Position numbers and translations under genes: made by a program
Notes under the pieces: model-generated
What the model saw: the letters and a program-made list of their open reading frames with translations, nothing else
Database searches by the model: none
Told to the model about the DNA's origin: nothing
Assembly (NCBI GenBank): GCA_034670405.1
Contig: JAXDDX010000001.1
Location: 12,447,501-12,511,500 of the forward strand
Length of the DNA stretch: 64,000 nt
Direction of reading: 5' to 3'
From: Hoplostethus atlanticus
Lineage: Eukaryota; Chordata; Actinopteri; Trachichthyiformes; Trachichthyidae
Shown: positions 47,561-60,409 of the stretch, in pieces
Position numbering within the stretch: position 1 is the stretch's first letter
Layout of the letters: every line of letters starts with the position of its first letter

Positions 47561-48517
47561 TGGGACATGGGGTCCACTCTGACCTGATAAATCTGACAAA
47601 CTAACTGTGATTCCATTAACATTACAGTTAGCCAGGTCTCTACAGCCTACACTTGACCTCCGTGGCAGCTATGAGGAGGCATGCGTGACCACTCCTGGGT
47701 GTGTTTGTGCCTATTGTTCCAGGGCATGCTAGCGTGGCAGGTTTTTATTGTGTGGGCTCATTCAAGTCTGCAAGTGAGAAGGATAGAGAGAGAGAGAGAA
47801 AGAGAGATAGAGACTCTCTAGGAACTCCCTTCTCTATGCCCCTTCACTGGTAAGGCTAGAGCTGGCATGGCTGTGGGTCTGACTAGGCTGTTTACACGTC
47901 TAGGAAAATGAACAGTTAAACTGACACGGACTCTGCAGACAAGAAGCTCAAGCACGATGCATTGTACTACAGCCTATTTCCTGCTCTTTTGCCCTTTGAC
48001 ATGAACAAAAAATTCAATGCTATCCTCAAAATATTTCAGGAAAACTGGTTCTCACTTCAGATAAGGGCTTAATTCATGTGATCCATTCATCAGAAAGACA
48101 GAGCTAGCTGTGAATCACTACTCTGGCCTATTGCAGTGGCATTCCAAGCTGCAGACGTTTGATGTGGCCTGTGGGCAATCAGGCTGGACAACTGCCCTCT
48201 ACTCGCCATTCACAATTGACCATTCACTACTGACTGGATACCACACTAAAATATCTTCAAATAAATCTGCAAAACATCCTGATGGTCCGACTCTTCACTG
48301 CAAAGTAGCTGCTTGACAATAAAAACAAACTCTTTCACACAAGACGAAGACATAAAGGAGGAGGCACGAGGCAAAACTGAGCAACAGGTTCGCCGGCTAA
48401 AAGGGAACGCTTTTGGTTTGACACGAACACAAGAATGCAACGATGCAAGTATGCAAGTGCACGCACCTGAACGTGCATGCATACACACGCACACCCATAC
48501 ACATGCACACACACTAC

Positions 48518-48522
<5 letters not shown>

Positions 48523-48594
<72 letters not shown>
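48523..48594. repeat. Long (GA)n microsatellite
   Basis: About 72 bases, essentially pure GA with one AAAG interruption; long Arg/Glu or Ser/Leu frames across it are artefacts. Confidence 0.95.
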
Positions 48595-48595
<1 letters not shown>

Positions 48596-50280
48596 CTGTC
48601 CCGTTTAGACAACTGCAGATGGCAGCATACCACTGTGGCCTTTGAAATTGAGCAGGCATTTCTCCAAAAAGTCTCAATGCACTGACCAACAGGGATACTA
48701 CTGATCGGTTTCTAATGCTCCAGTCTGACGTAAATTAGTCTCATAACAATTAAAATCCTCTTTCCAACTTGTCCCAATAGAAACAAATCGTAGTTAAGGT
48801 CTGTTAATGCTGTTATTGCTACAACTAGGGCAACAACTACAACTACAGCTGCTGCTTTACAAGTGCAATTCCCAAAAGACGTCAGGTCACGATGACCCAG
48901 GCCAAATCCCCAGAGCCAGTCAAATACAGACACAGCCTGCAGGAAAATCCTTTGGCAATAGGTTTGAAACATCAGCTCTGGAAAGCCCGCTGGTGGTAGG
49001 AAAGTCTATCCTATTTCAGAGCAACATGAAATCTATCCACTCTTGCTTACAGAAACCTCTTAGTGAGACGTGTTTTTGTTATGATGGTGGCGATGGTAAT
49101 TATTATTAGCTCAATGGCGACCAACCTCAGGAATGTCTGAGCATCGCGCAGGTGATAGCAATTATGTCATCTGAGCCATTTGAGGTCATATCCTGTGTGA
49201 CATCATGATATCGTGATGCCTTCACAGAAAAAATATTCTCCATTATTATTGGGGGAAAGGGTGACTTCATTCTTAAATATTGTTGTAATACACTCCGTAA
49301 AAGACTGAGGGCATCAATGGTCTGTGAATACCATTAAACCACAGTCGACCCTTTGGCTTTGTTCAGTTCCTCCAGCAAATATACATTGAGGGTGCTCTTT
49401 AATATGGAGAAACGTTCAAACAAGCGGTGACTGTGATCTGATTTAAGATTTTCAATAAAACTAACCAGTGGATGAGTTTTAAGTGAACTTGACTTGGTGC
49501 AGTCATCATCAGCTCTACTCCCTAGAAGACATAGAAATGGCAACATCTCCTTTATCGTGTGATATTTTTGCATTTATTTGAATGCACAGTAAAACAGTGA
49601 AGTGAAATCATGATGCACTTTGTCTGTTGAGCCACATGATTTCAAATCAGTTATTTTCCCAGGACAACACTGAACCTAAAGTCCAAAATCTAGCCGATCA
49701 AACAGAGTTATCTGCTCAAGGGCAGTCTGTACTGAACAAAGTTTTTTGCTCCCTGCTTGGAAGTATAGTTCGCATGAAAGTGACTGTTTGCAGTTGAAAT
49801 GTGTGCATGTGCATGTGCATAAACTTGTAGGGACATGCGTGCGTCGTGTGCTGCAGGTAGGGTGTGTGCGTGTGTTTGTGCATGCACGGGGAGTTAGGGT
49901 TGGCTGGTCTGAGTGCATGTCAATGTGTGTGAAAGTGTGTGAGATAGTGAGTAAGAAAATAGCAAGAGAGGTGGGTGGAAGTGAAGGTGGATGAGGAGGG
50001 GAGGGACAAAAAGATGAATGAATTATATGAATGAGGGGTGAAATGTAAATGGAAAGTTGCAGTAACAAAAGTATGGTCACTTTGAGTAGAAAGCATTTAT
50101 GAAACTCTATTATTCTGCCTTAAAAAATAGACAGGTTTGAATTAAAACCGCAATGTTTTTGTCAGAAAACTATAAAGTGATATTTCAAAAGTAATGGAAA
50201 GAGATAAATAATGAAATCTGATGAAAGAGAGCAGGTCACTGGGGCATTTACAAAGAAAGCACATTCAACAGGCTACACAG

Positions 50281-50302
50281 TAGTAGTAGTAGTAGTAGTA
50301 GT
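50281..50302. repeat. (TAG)7 triplet repeat
   Basis: Seven uninterrupted TAG units, the only clear trinucleotide array of this kind in the window. Confidence 0.95.
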
Positions 50303-52083
50303 GTTTCAAAAGTAAGTGTACAACTTTTAACTTATTTAGTCAGTCAAGTATGTATTAATACTACAAATTATAGAATGACATATATAAAAATGTATGCCTA
50401 CTTTTCATATAATAAAAAAAAAACCACACATCGTGATTCTATTTTCTCTCAATGAACTGGAGTTGAATTTATGAATGAAGGGTTTCGAAGACCTGATTAA
50501 AGATCAAAGTCCGTCCCCTTCAGCAACACACTGCTCAAAAAGACAGAGGGAGGGAAAGTTGGACGGCGGAGTGTGAGATGGTTGGAGTGATTTAGCGGTG
50601 GGCAGGGTTGGAGGCTGGCTCCTGGAAGAATGGGTTCACGGAGTTTATGACCACAACGTTTACTCTCTGCACCAATCGCAGCCAGGGCGGAGTCGTGTTC
50701 CCCCTCTCTGTGTGCCGTTCCTCTCGGCCTATCTGGGTGATTCTCTGTTAATCATCAGTCCCCGGGAACAGCTTACTGGTGTCTCCGCTTCCTACTGCAG
50801 ACTGGCCAATCACATGCTCTGCTCCCAGGAATAAGGCTTCAGGCTTCAGGTGTCAACCTCAGAGGCTTGGATGTAGATCTGTATTTTTCTATCTTGGCTG
50901 GTCTGTTCAGGGATTAGCACAAAGAGAATTCTTTGGAACAACATGTATGGCGATGAAGTGGTATAACATCTTGTCTAAACTGGTTAGATATGATTTATGT
51001 GGCATCAAAGTGTTTAGAGTAGCTGTTGATTGATTAAAGTGAGATTGCTATAAAGATTATTGCTTCCTGAACACCCACTGAGCAGTATCCAGAGGTAATA
51101 TAGTCATAAATCTTTCGCTTGAACTGAAATATTTTTCAATAAAACTGAGATACTTGTCATGTTCATGGGTAATGGGAAAGTGGACGCACTCCTCTAGCTC
51201 TGTTATAAAAATAAAAATATGATTCATTTATACTATACTTATATTAATTGATATTTCATGATTCAAAATATTTTACAGCACGTTGATACCATGATGATTG
51301 CAACAAAATGTGCTTTTTGATGCTGTTTGTGTTTATTAGCAATTTCCACTTTTGTCTACTGTCTACTTTTTCTCCACTTCCAAATTATGCAATGACATTT
51401 TAAACTCCACGTCAGTAAAATCATTTCTGAAAAGTGACTCATGTTTAAACTTGAAGCCTGATATATAACAACACAGCATCCGCCCCCCGTGTTGTCTAAT
51501 ATCCTGCAACATGCAACTTCTGAATTTGCAGAATTGGGAAGTTACGTATAATACCAGGTACCAGTCATATTCTGGTAAAGGTCACGGGGTCAAAAGGGCA
51601 GACCAATGATACGGTAGCACGTCTGACAGACAGAATCAATCGGTCAACTTTCTACTTCTGCGAAAAACGAGAGAGCTAACTATGTGGTTCCACTGATCGC
51701 TGCTGAGGTATTACTGTTTCATAATGCTGTGCGAGTGTCAATGATCTCCCCTTGTGTTTAACTCCATCAGCCTTATCAGCTCAGCCAACAGATCTTATCA
51801 AGTCTCTGGTTAATCGGTGACCAGCCAGAACAAGCCGGAACTTGGGCTATTGGAGGGGTCAATGCTGAGCGCCAGTAGCCCCGCTGCGTTGCTCTCGACG
51901 GGCCACTAAAATCCCCTGAATTCAGAACGGGCTCTGAATAGTTTCGGGTTCAGAAGTAGGGTTTGGATGTTCCAGGGGAAAATGTGTGCATGGGTGGGGT
52001 GTGGGGGCTGTGTGTGTGAATGTGTGCATGTTTTGTACGTGTATTGTATGTTAACGTGAATGTGTGTGTGTGCGTGTGTGTGT

Positions 52084-52196
52084 CATTTAGCCTCAGTCTG
52101 AGCTGAGATCATACTGGACCAATATAACAGTGTAAGTGAGCCTCAGCACAAATTGAGCTCCTGCTGGAAAACTCTACTTCATGCAAGTTCTTGTTT
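52084..52196. repeat. 113-bp dispersed repeat, copy 2
   Basis: Same start (catttagcctcagtctgagc) and end (ttcttgttt) as 19952-20064, with about eight substitutions and no gaps. Flanked by TG-rich sequence on both sides. Confidence 0.9.
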
Positions 52197-52694
52197 CTGT
52201 GTGTGTGTGTGTGTGTGTCTGTGTGTGTGTCTGTGTGTCTGTGTGTTCATATGCCTGTGCTTGAGATACACAGAAGACTAACACAGAAGACTAAAGGAGA
52301 GAAATAGAGAAAAAGAAAGCAACGGAGGAAGATAGTGAACAAGTGAGAGGGGGAGACAGCGGAGGGAGGGGGGTGGGGGGGTGGTTGCAGATAAGACGTG
52401 CAACACAAGTTACTGCAAAGAGAGGGACATCCCTTGGCTCCCTCCCATCCTCACCTATCTACAGGGCCCATCATCACACAGTGGTTCCCCAGGCATGCAG
52501 ACGCTACAGTAACGGGTGGACAGAAGAACAGTGTAACAGATTAGAGATCAGTTCTTCATTCATTCCTTGATAAATTGACAAACTGAGTGATTCATTGGTC
52601 CATCGATTCATTCATCATTCATTCATTTGTCCAGTTGTTTGTCACTCAGTAGTTATCAGATAATATGAACGGCCGACAGTGGTGATTTGGATTG

Positions 52695-52742
<48 letters not shown>

Positions 52743-55114
52743 ACGTGAGGTGTGAGACACGAGGCATGAGTGTGTGTGTGTGAGGTGGACATTATTAGGG
52801 TGGAAGGTCAGGAGCGCACTGCGGGATCCCACTGTGTTTAATGGTCTGTGGCTTCAAGTGAGTAACACACATACGCACATCCGCAGCTCGTCACCGGCGC
52901 CCCGTTAACATCGCCACTCTGATAAAACTGTGAACAACTAATGAACTGATGACTGAACAAGACTGTGGCTCAGTAACAGTAACAGTTGTACTTGTATTAG
53001 TCAGACACACACGCGGAAAAGGGCCGGCGAGGCAACGTACTTACATCATTTAATTTTCAGCAGGATGTTTTGCAGGTTCAAACGCTTCCTGTTGTCTTAT
53101 CTGCAGAGGACATCTCCTCATGCATAATGTGAGCGGACGCCATTTGAAGCGAGTGCTCTGTTCCTCTCAGCACACGCTCTCTCCGCTGACATCTCAGGAG
53201 AGAGCAAGAGAAGGTCGGGAGAAAAGGGGGATAGCATGATTAAGTAAGGGGAAAGGAAGGAACGGGAGGCGGTAGGAAGTCGTCTGGCAGATAGCCGGCT
53301 TTGTTTACGTCCAAATTTTAACTTTTCACTTTTTAACTTTTAATTGTGTTTAAATGTTTCATGTGATGTGAAACTGTGATGCTTCATCCCGGAGACCGTT
53401 CTCAGGTAGAGCGGCTCTGTCGCAGCAAGTCTATTCTTGCCTCACTTTCATCCTCAGAAGTATTTTGTGTAGTAAATCAGTCACAGGTGATTCACAACTT
53501 TCGCTGATATCATTTGGCACAATATCTGAGATATCTGTATTCTGAACGACTGACTTGATTCGTTTGACGTGGCTGTGCATCATCTCAAAAAGTGACTAAT
53601 AAATCATTTGGATGCGAACGTGAGTGAGCGTGAGAAATTTTGACTCTCTCAGATTGCGGGCTGTTGCTTTCTTTGACCTCCACCTCTTTTTGGGTAGTGG
53701 GTCACAGGAAAGCCTGGTCAGTCTCTTCTACTTGCTCTAGGTCTATGGGTGTAGATGCGTGGTTCAGGACCATGGACAGAGGCTCAGACAAGTGCACTGA
53801 CTGTTAATGGATAAGCTGCTGGAGCCTCCCTCACCCTCTTATCGTCACCACTGATCTGCAACCGGGACACCTCGCTACATTCAGAGTCACAACGTGTAAT
53901 GACTCCATAAATCAAAAGTGACCCTAAATCTATTTGAGAGAAGTGCTGCATCCGCAAGAGACAGATGGATTCAGATGGATATCAGGCCTAAGCATTCAGA
54001 TGCAAAATCTTTCTCACAACATCATCAAAAGTTCCCCATAGTTCAAAATATTGGTCATTATATGAACTCTTCCATAAACTGTGTCAAATGTTGTGTACTG
54101 TGCAACGCAATAACCTGCGCAATTACTTGACGTCTGTAGGTTTTTCAGTTGGACAGTTGGTGCAATCGCCTATCTGAGATAAGATATTTGGACTGAACCC
54201 CAGTCTATTCTAGCTCTCTGTTTAACTAGCACAAAAACGGGTCAAGGTTGGTGCCCAAATCTCTTTTCCGATTGGCCTTTATCCAGCCACTGACTGTCTG
54301 AGTTTTAAGATTAGAGAATATAAAGCCGAGCACAGATTGTAGCGTATTCTGTGAAAATATTATCATATTAAACTCAAAAGAGTGGTTATGAGCTTTATTA
54401 ACCGTATTAACAAAAGCTACAGTTTACTGTCCAGACTGGATTTCACTAGAAGTGGCTGCTATATCATCACCTCACATGATGAATCACTGGATGTTATCTT
54501 TAGCCTCTATTTCTCTCCATCAGTTGCATCAGTGGAGCACTGGGTTGATAGCTGTTCGGGAAGTGAAACCTTTTTCCTATGCCTACTGTGTAAATTGCTC
54601 AACAGTCTCATTCTCAGGAAATTCTGCAAGAGCTAAGCTTTGCTGACCTCTCAGTTAAAAGTGCATTTCCACAGTGAAAAAGAGGATATCATTAATGCCT
54701 TGTGTACCGCTCCGTAAGCCCGGTAAAGCTTTCTACAATGCTCACAAGAAAACATTAAACTGTTCAGCACAGTCACGATGCACCCTGGCTGACGCGTGTC
54801 AGGTAGGTTACATGATAAGTGAGCTTTGAACCCTACAACTTGTAACCGGCTTTCGTAGTAGATTGGGTAATACCTAGAAAGGCTCCAACCAGCGTTGACC
54901 AGTGCTCACTGAAACCACTCTAATCTGGTCTACATCTGTCCCGAGGAACAGACTATCTTGTCACAATGAGCTCTCACAGGATTGATTTTCCTTCTTTTGC
55001 ACTTTCCATCTTTCTCTCCTCGGTTTTTCCACCCAGTCCCTCTCTTCGCTCTCATTCTGTTTATCTGGCTTAGTCCTCTCAAGACTTCGCTGTAAATCAC
55101 AGTACAAACGTTGC
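52197..55114. other. Gene-free stretch
   Basis: Contains interrupted TG (52198-52245), a G-rich patch (52360-52383), degenerate ATTC repeats (52555-52632), (GT)n at 52697-52741, and AT-rich sequence. No gene seen. Confidence 0.6.
52697..52741. repeat. (GT)22 microsatellite
   Basis: 45-base GT run. Confidence 0.95.
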
Positions 55115-55120
55115 TTTATT
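55115..55120 (-). terminator. Polyadenylation signal AATAAA (minus strand)
   Basis: Plus-strand TTTATT; on the minus strand AATAAAGCAACG followed by tttgtactgtgattt. It lies 140 bases past the end of a candidate minus-strand exon. Confidence 0.35.
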
Positions 55121-55211
55121 AACAATCGTTTAGTATGGTTGATCACTTACGATGATTCACTAATGAATACTGTGGATTATTTTAAATGACTGTGTCTACA
55201 CATCCCCCAGG

Positions 55212-55359
55212 CTATCGTTTTAGACTGGTAGTGCAGCAGTAGGTGTAGTCGCTCCACTCTTTCAGCGAGCCGTCACAGCAGCACACTGCTCCTTTGAGAG
55301 CCCACAGGTGACCGAGAGGATCCGCAGCAGCGACGACAGGTAAACAACATTTTCTGCAC
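55212..55359 (-). CDS. Candidate terminal exon (weak)
   Basis: On the minus strand a good acceptor (ttctttcgcag, AG at 55361-55360) leads into sequence open in two frames. One runs 31 codons to TGA at 55264-55262 (AENVVYLSSLLRILSVT then CGLSKEQC). The other runs 48 codons to TAG at 55214-55212, Cys-rich (AVCCCDGSLKEW, YTYCC). An AATAAA follows at 55120. However, the plus strand is also open here, between ttttag and CAG|GTAAAC (55223-55339), so strand and frame are ambiguous. I do not recognise either peptide, and no partner exon is visible. Confidence 0.25.
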
Positions 55360-57555
55360 CTGCGAAAGAACCCTACACGGTGCCTCAACTCTCCCGGTCC
55401 TTACACAACAGACACATTTCATTCACTTCATCCATTTCTCTCTCTTCATCCATCTCTTTCTCCCTTCTCTCCATGTCTGGGCACAGCACAGTCCTCTGTT
55501 CATCACTGGATAGTCACTGCCAGAGCTCATTACAGCCCCACATCTGCACTCAATAACAAGCCACACTCTGCATGAATAACGGCAGTGTTGCAGACATGAG
55601 CAAAATGTCAGTGGCTTTATTACTAGTGGGCAGAAAAGTGTGTGCGTCCATGTGTGTGTGTGTGTGTGTGTGTGTGTCTGGTAGGTCTCTCTTCAGGTCC
55701 ACTCCTCTCCAGTGCATAGGCTGGGGGTAACCCAGCTTAACCTCTGACCCTGCTCTTCCCCCTGTGTGACCCTGCCCCTTGCCCCCGCCTGAACCCCCCT
55801 TTACCCCCTCGGCCCCTGGCAAAGATGGATGAGAGGGAGGCCGACAAGAGATCACACGCATTCTACACCCCTCCTCAATGAAAACAAAGCGTGTGGCATT
55901 TAAGGAAGACTCTGGGAGACCAAAGCTGACAGGCTGACAGGCCACAGCAGCCTCAGACAGACCTGGGAACAGTTGCAGAAGACAGCAGTACCACACACAG
56001 AGGAGGAGGAGGAAGGGTGGGTAGTAACCTCAAATGGAGACGTCCCTCTGCATTCCTCCTTGTTGTCGAGCTGTAAATATTTGTCAACAGCGCGCAACGT
56101 GCATTTACCTTTTCCCACCGTCAGTGAAGAACGAGCCACATATCAGAGACGCCTCTGTGAGGACCCTGCATCGTGACCCGTAACGTCTCAGGTGGCGGCC
56201 CCAGTCCTTTATGCTGTGTTTGGTTTCCCTAAATGCACCTCCGGCTGCTTGTTTGCCCTCCAAGTAAGGAAGTAAAACATGGCCTTTCACTTTTACAACA
56301 CGAAGGTGTGGGAATAATGCAATGGAGGCGGAGGAGGATGTGGAGTGGTGACCCGCCTGTCAGGACGTCTAAACAAAGAGGGAGCGGAGGGTCAATCAGA
56401 CAGACATGACCTGATAAGCCTGGCCCAGGCCTCTGCTAGCCATTGTTTACTCTGCAGACATACCACTCACCCACAGTCACTTCCTTCCATAAAGGGCTCA
56501 TAGATGGAGAGGGATGAAAAAGAGAGGGCATGAGCACAATGTGAAGTTTGGGCCTCTCCAAAATAAGCTTAGATTTAAAAGAAGCAAGAATAAAATAAAA
56601 GAGGAGTCCTAACCCTAGAAATTCCTACAAGCCACTGAGCGAGGTGTTAAGGTCACGAGTAAGAAGTGAGAGAGAATGAGACTCCATGTTGAAATGGCGA
56701 AAAGAGAAAGGGATGGAGAAAGAGGCGCAGAGAAACGAGAGGTAAAAAAAAAAAAAGGAGAGGTGAATCCAGCAGCAGCTGAGCGTAGGTTTTCTCTGGT
56801 GGGGTTTTGGAAAAGTGATGTAATTTCGAGAGAATGGTTGCGGTTGCCTGTACAGAGAGAGGTTTACTGGCCCCAGGCTGGCCGTCTAGAGGGCACACAC
56901 ATCTCTTTGCAGACACGGGGAAACACAGGGCCGTAAAACTGAACGAGCTCATGTGTGGAGCACCTCGTAAATTAGGCCAAATAGCTATGAAATAATACCC
57001 CAAAACATCCATATTAGAGAGAAATCTGTAAACATCTTTTATGTCACTTCTAGTAAGAACCTGGCAGCCTCTTGACTTTATCAAGTTTCCTGATAATTAT
57101 TTTCCGGGGGTCCCAAGAGGACCACTCAATCTCTCCTCTCCTCTGCTCTCCCATGCTATATATCACGACTCTACCAATTCTGTTTTAATGATTACCGCCA
57201 CGGACAAAAACCAGCGAACATTCATCACTGAAGCAGACATCTCACTTAAAAGCTATTTCCTCATATATATTTTCTGCTCTCACCAGGGGGGAGGCTCCAC
57301 TCATCCCTGATAACGTATTATCTATTGGCTTAAGACGTTGACAGGAAACAAATTCCCAGGGATGACAAAAGCTTGGAATGCGCTACAAGGAGGTTGTCTC
57401 CCACACTCCTTACAGAACCCCCGCCCCCCCCCCAGCCATCCCGCTGCACTCCCCCATCCCCTTCCCTCTGAAGGATGTTTTTGTTGGGTAATTGATGCAA
57501 AGGTGCTATTGATAAGAAAGAAAGAATGTAACATCAAACCGCCGCACAGAAAGAT

Positions 57556-57558
<3 letters not shown>

Positions 57559-57592
<34 letters not shown>
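57559..57592. repeat. (GA)n microsatellite
   Basis: About 34 bases of GA. Confidence 0.95.
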
Positions 57593-57594
<2 letters not shown>

Positions 57595-57726
57595 CGCAGC
57601 GGTCCAATCAAAGGTCTTGAGAACCACCAAAGGGAGGATTAATCAGTCTTTCTTCTCCACTTCTGTTCTCACGTTTTCTGTTTTCCTTCTCTCAGACCCC
57701 TCCTCCATCAGTTTCTTTTTCATCCC

Positions 57727-57757
<31 letters not shown>

Positions 57758-57849
57758 ATCCACAACTGTGTGTGTGTACGCATTCCCCTGTGTGTGTTTG
57801 TGTGTGTGTGTGTGTGCACGTGCACGCCTATATGTGCACCCACGTCTGT

Positions 57850-57884
<35 letters not shown>
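57727..57884. repeat. Clustered interrupted (TG)n arrays
   Basis: Four TG runs of 12-28 bases separated by short unique segments (gcgcatccacaac, tacgcattcccc, cacgtgcacgcc), as if one array were repeatedly interrupted. Confidence 0.85.
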
Positions 57885-57885
<1 letters not shown>

Positions 57886-58780
57886 CTGTGTATGAGCGTG
57901 CACACCTTTGTGTCTACGGTGGGCCTTTTGTGTGCGTTAAGGAACGAGAGAAAGAGAGGACGAGAGGTCACTTATATAGGAAACTCACAACTGCAAAAGT
58001 CTTCAAAGCATGCCACCCGGACTTTAAAAGACCTTGGGGCTTTATAGGGCCCGAGGCTGGGCAGACTTTGGCCTCTTTGCAGCAGACTGATGTCATAGGT
58101 CGAATTCCTGTGCAGAAGTAGGCCAGGGCCCTGTATGATAGCAGATTGCTGACTAATCATAGAGAACGGGCTGGGGAGGAGACAATGCACACACACTCAA
58201 AGGACCTTTGTATCGACAGCAGCTCACCGGCCGCCTCGATGCTGCTGAGGCCTCAGTGATGGTCCCTGCCCCGGGAGACGGATGCTGATCGGGGCAGCCC
58301 ATGCGTGGCTTTATCAAAGAGTGTGTTTGAGAGAAAGGGAGCGTTTGGGTGTTTCTGCTTTACTCTTGCCGGAGTACAAATCGTTCTTATCTACCCCTAT
58401 CTAAAATCAGTTTGCCGACTAAAGTCCAAGGTAGGGCATGGCCGATGTAGAGTCTGTTTATTGTTCCGCTGGTGAGAAAAGTTCTCATTGTGGCCTCTTA
58501 GAGAGTGGAGATGCCTTTCCATTGTGAGAAAGGGAGAAGAGAAATCAACAACAAAAGGAAGGGGGTAGGGGACTGTCTGCTTTGTGTGTGTGCATGTGTC
58601 TGTGTGTGTGCCTGTGTGTGTGCGTGCATGTGTGTGTGTGTGTGTTGCAGACATGTTGTTTAAGGCTGAAGTGGCCCAGGGGGTTTGGGGCTCGCCTGCT
58701 CTTAGGGCTGGGCATGTTCGTAGAATGCTGGGCCTGGAATTCCATGCCTGGGGTCAGGACTATTTGCAACACTCTTCCCC

Positions 58781-58811
<31 letters not shown>

Positions 58812-60167
58812 CCCACTGGCCGTCTGCTGGCCCTCAGAAAGAAAAGGGAGGGAAATAGCTTCTGTAACTGAAATATTTACTCATACGTTTAGGCCGGTTA
58901 ACAAGAATTTGCTGTCAGCAACAACATCAGATAAGGCAGTGCAAGTTCTTTCATGCAAGTCACGGTGCCAAATCTCAATTTGCACAAAAAAAAATATTTT
59001 TTCAGAATCCATTCAAAGCCTCGCCTAGATGACCCGACGCCCTCAGTGTCATCTACAGCAAACTGCAGAACAAAGTGTCTCCTGAAGTACTCCACTCTGT
59101 ATGACCTGTTCAACACATCAACAGGACTTTATTTCATTATTGATGTCTCGGGTTGTGTTGTACAATTCCACCCCGCCGTGATATACAGTGTGTGTGCTGT
59201 CAGACAAGTGGCTGTTCTAAATCGCAGCTGGTCTCCCGTCTGTTTTGGGAGAGTTTTTCGGGGGGAACTGGTGGAAGTGGCTGTAGAAGTGAAACTCCCA
59301 GTAAACTGGGCTAGGGGTCAGCCGGCCCAGCCCAGCCACATGAAGACAGCCAAGGGTGTATATCTTAGTACGGCATCATATGGAAAACAACATAATGGCT
59401 TCACTAACAAGGACCATACAGATCAGTATTTTTGGCGGGGGGGAGGGGGATTGATAGAGAGCCTCTCAGCACATTCTGGTGAAATATATATGTTGTATAT
59501 GTAGCGGGCCTTGCCAAATGTGTCACAGCGCATTAGGATCTCTTATTTATATCCACTTAATCCGGTGGGGAAAATCTGACTCTGTTATGAATTATACTTT
59601 ATACATTGTTTTGCCACGGTGTTTCCATATAGTGCATGTGGAAGATATATCACAATTACCTCGGTAACCCAGAGAGAAGCAATCACTTAATGATTACGTG
59701 TGAAAGAATACTAGGATGGGAGTCAAGTGATATATGAGGAGGGGGAAAACGGGTTAATGCAAAGCTTTCTAGATCCAGACATACATGTAAGGGACCGTCT
59801 AGAATTACTCAAAGAGGCAGAAGCCTTTATATGCTTCGCTTGAATATTGGAAAAATGGCCCACACACAGTATGGTGCTCTCCCATGACACTGCACCACAG
59901 GGTGACCACACCTCATTTTGAAAGGGTACGCTATATTTTCACCGCAGAAAATATACGTCCCAAAATCATATTCTACAGAGGCAGCATAGAAATGAGAAAG
60001 ACGATCTATCGATCAAGCCAAACACATGCGGGGTGATCCGCTGCAGTGTCAGCATCTGTCTCATGTATTACTGTCAGGGATGTTATACTGACAGTTAACA
60101 AGGAAAACGCTCAGGAAACGCTTTCCTACTGTTTCCTAGGAATTTGTGTGTAAGCGAAAGCAAACAC

Positions 60168-60203
<36 letters not shown>

Positions 60204-60355
60204 CTGTAATGAACATAGCAGAGCAGCAAGCCATTACACATACCTCATTCATTTCCCAGTACTGCTTGCTCAATACACACATGCGACTGCATACGTAGAC
60301 ACTGACATATGCACACACACACCCAGATGTGCATCCTCTCAGGCACACCATCTAT

Positions 60356-60358
<3 letters not shown>

Positions 60359-60407
<49 letters not shown>
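60359..60407. repeat. (CA)n microsatellite
   Basis: 49-base CA run; a second CA run of 32 bases lies at 60169-60200. Confidence 0.95.

Positions 60408-60409
<2 letters not shown>

Larger units (their letters stand above)
47561..52083. other. Gene-free stretch
   Basis: Contains GA-rich sequence (47783-47812), the long GA array (48523-48594), a near-palindrome catcatgatatcgtgatg (49201-49218), a TG-rich interval (49800-49940), a TAG triplet array (50281-50302) and an AT-rich interval (51040-51480). No gene or further known element seen. Confidence 0.6.

Noticed and set aside
55223..55339. Serine-protease-like AVTAAHC motif on the plus strand
   Set aside because: The surrounding residues lack the usual CGGSL...W context and the segment is open in several frames; the six-residue match is coincidental.
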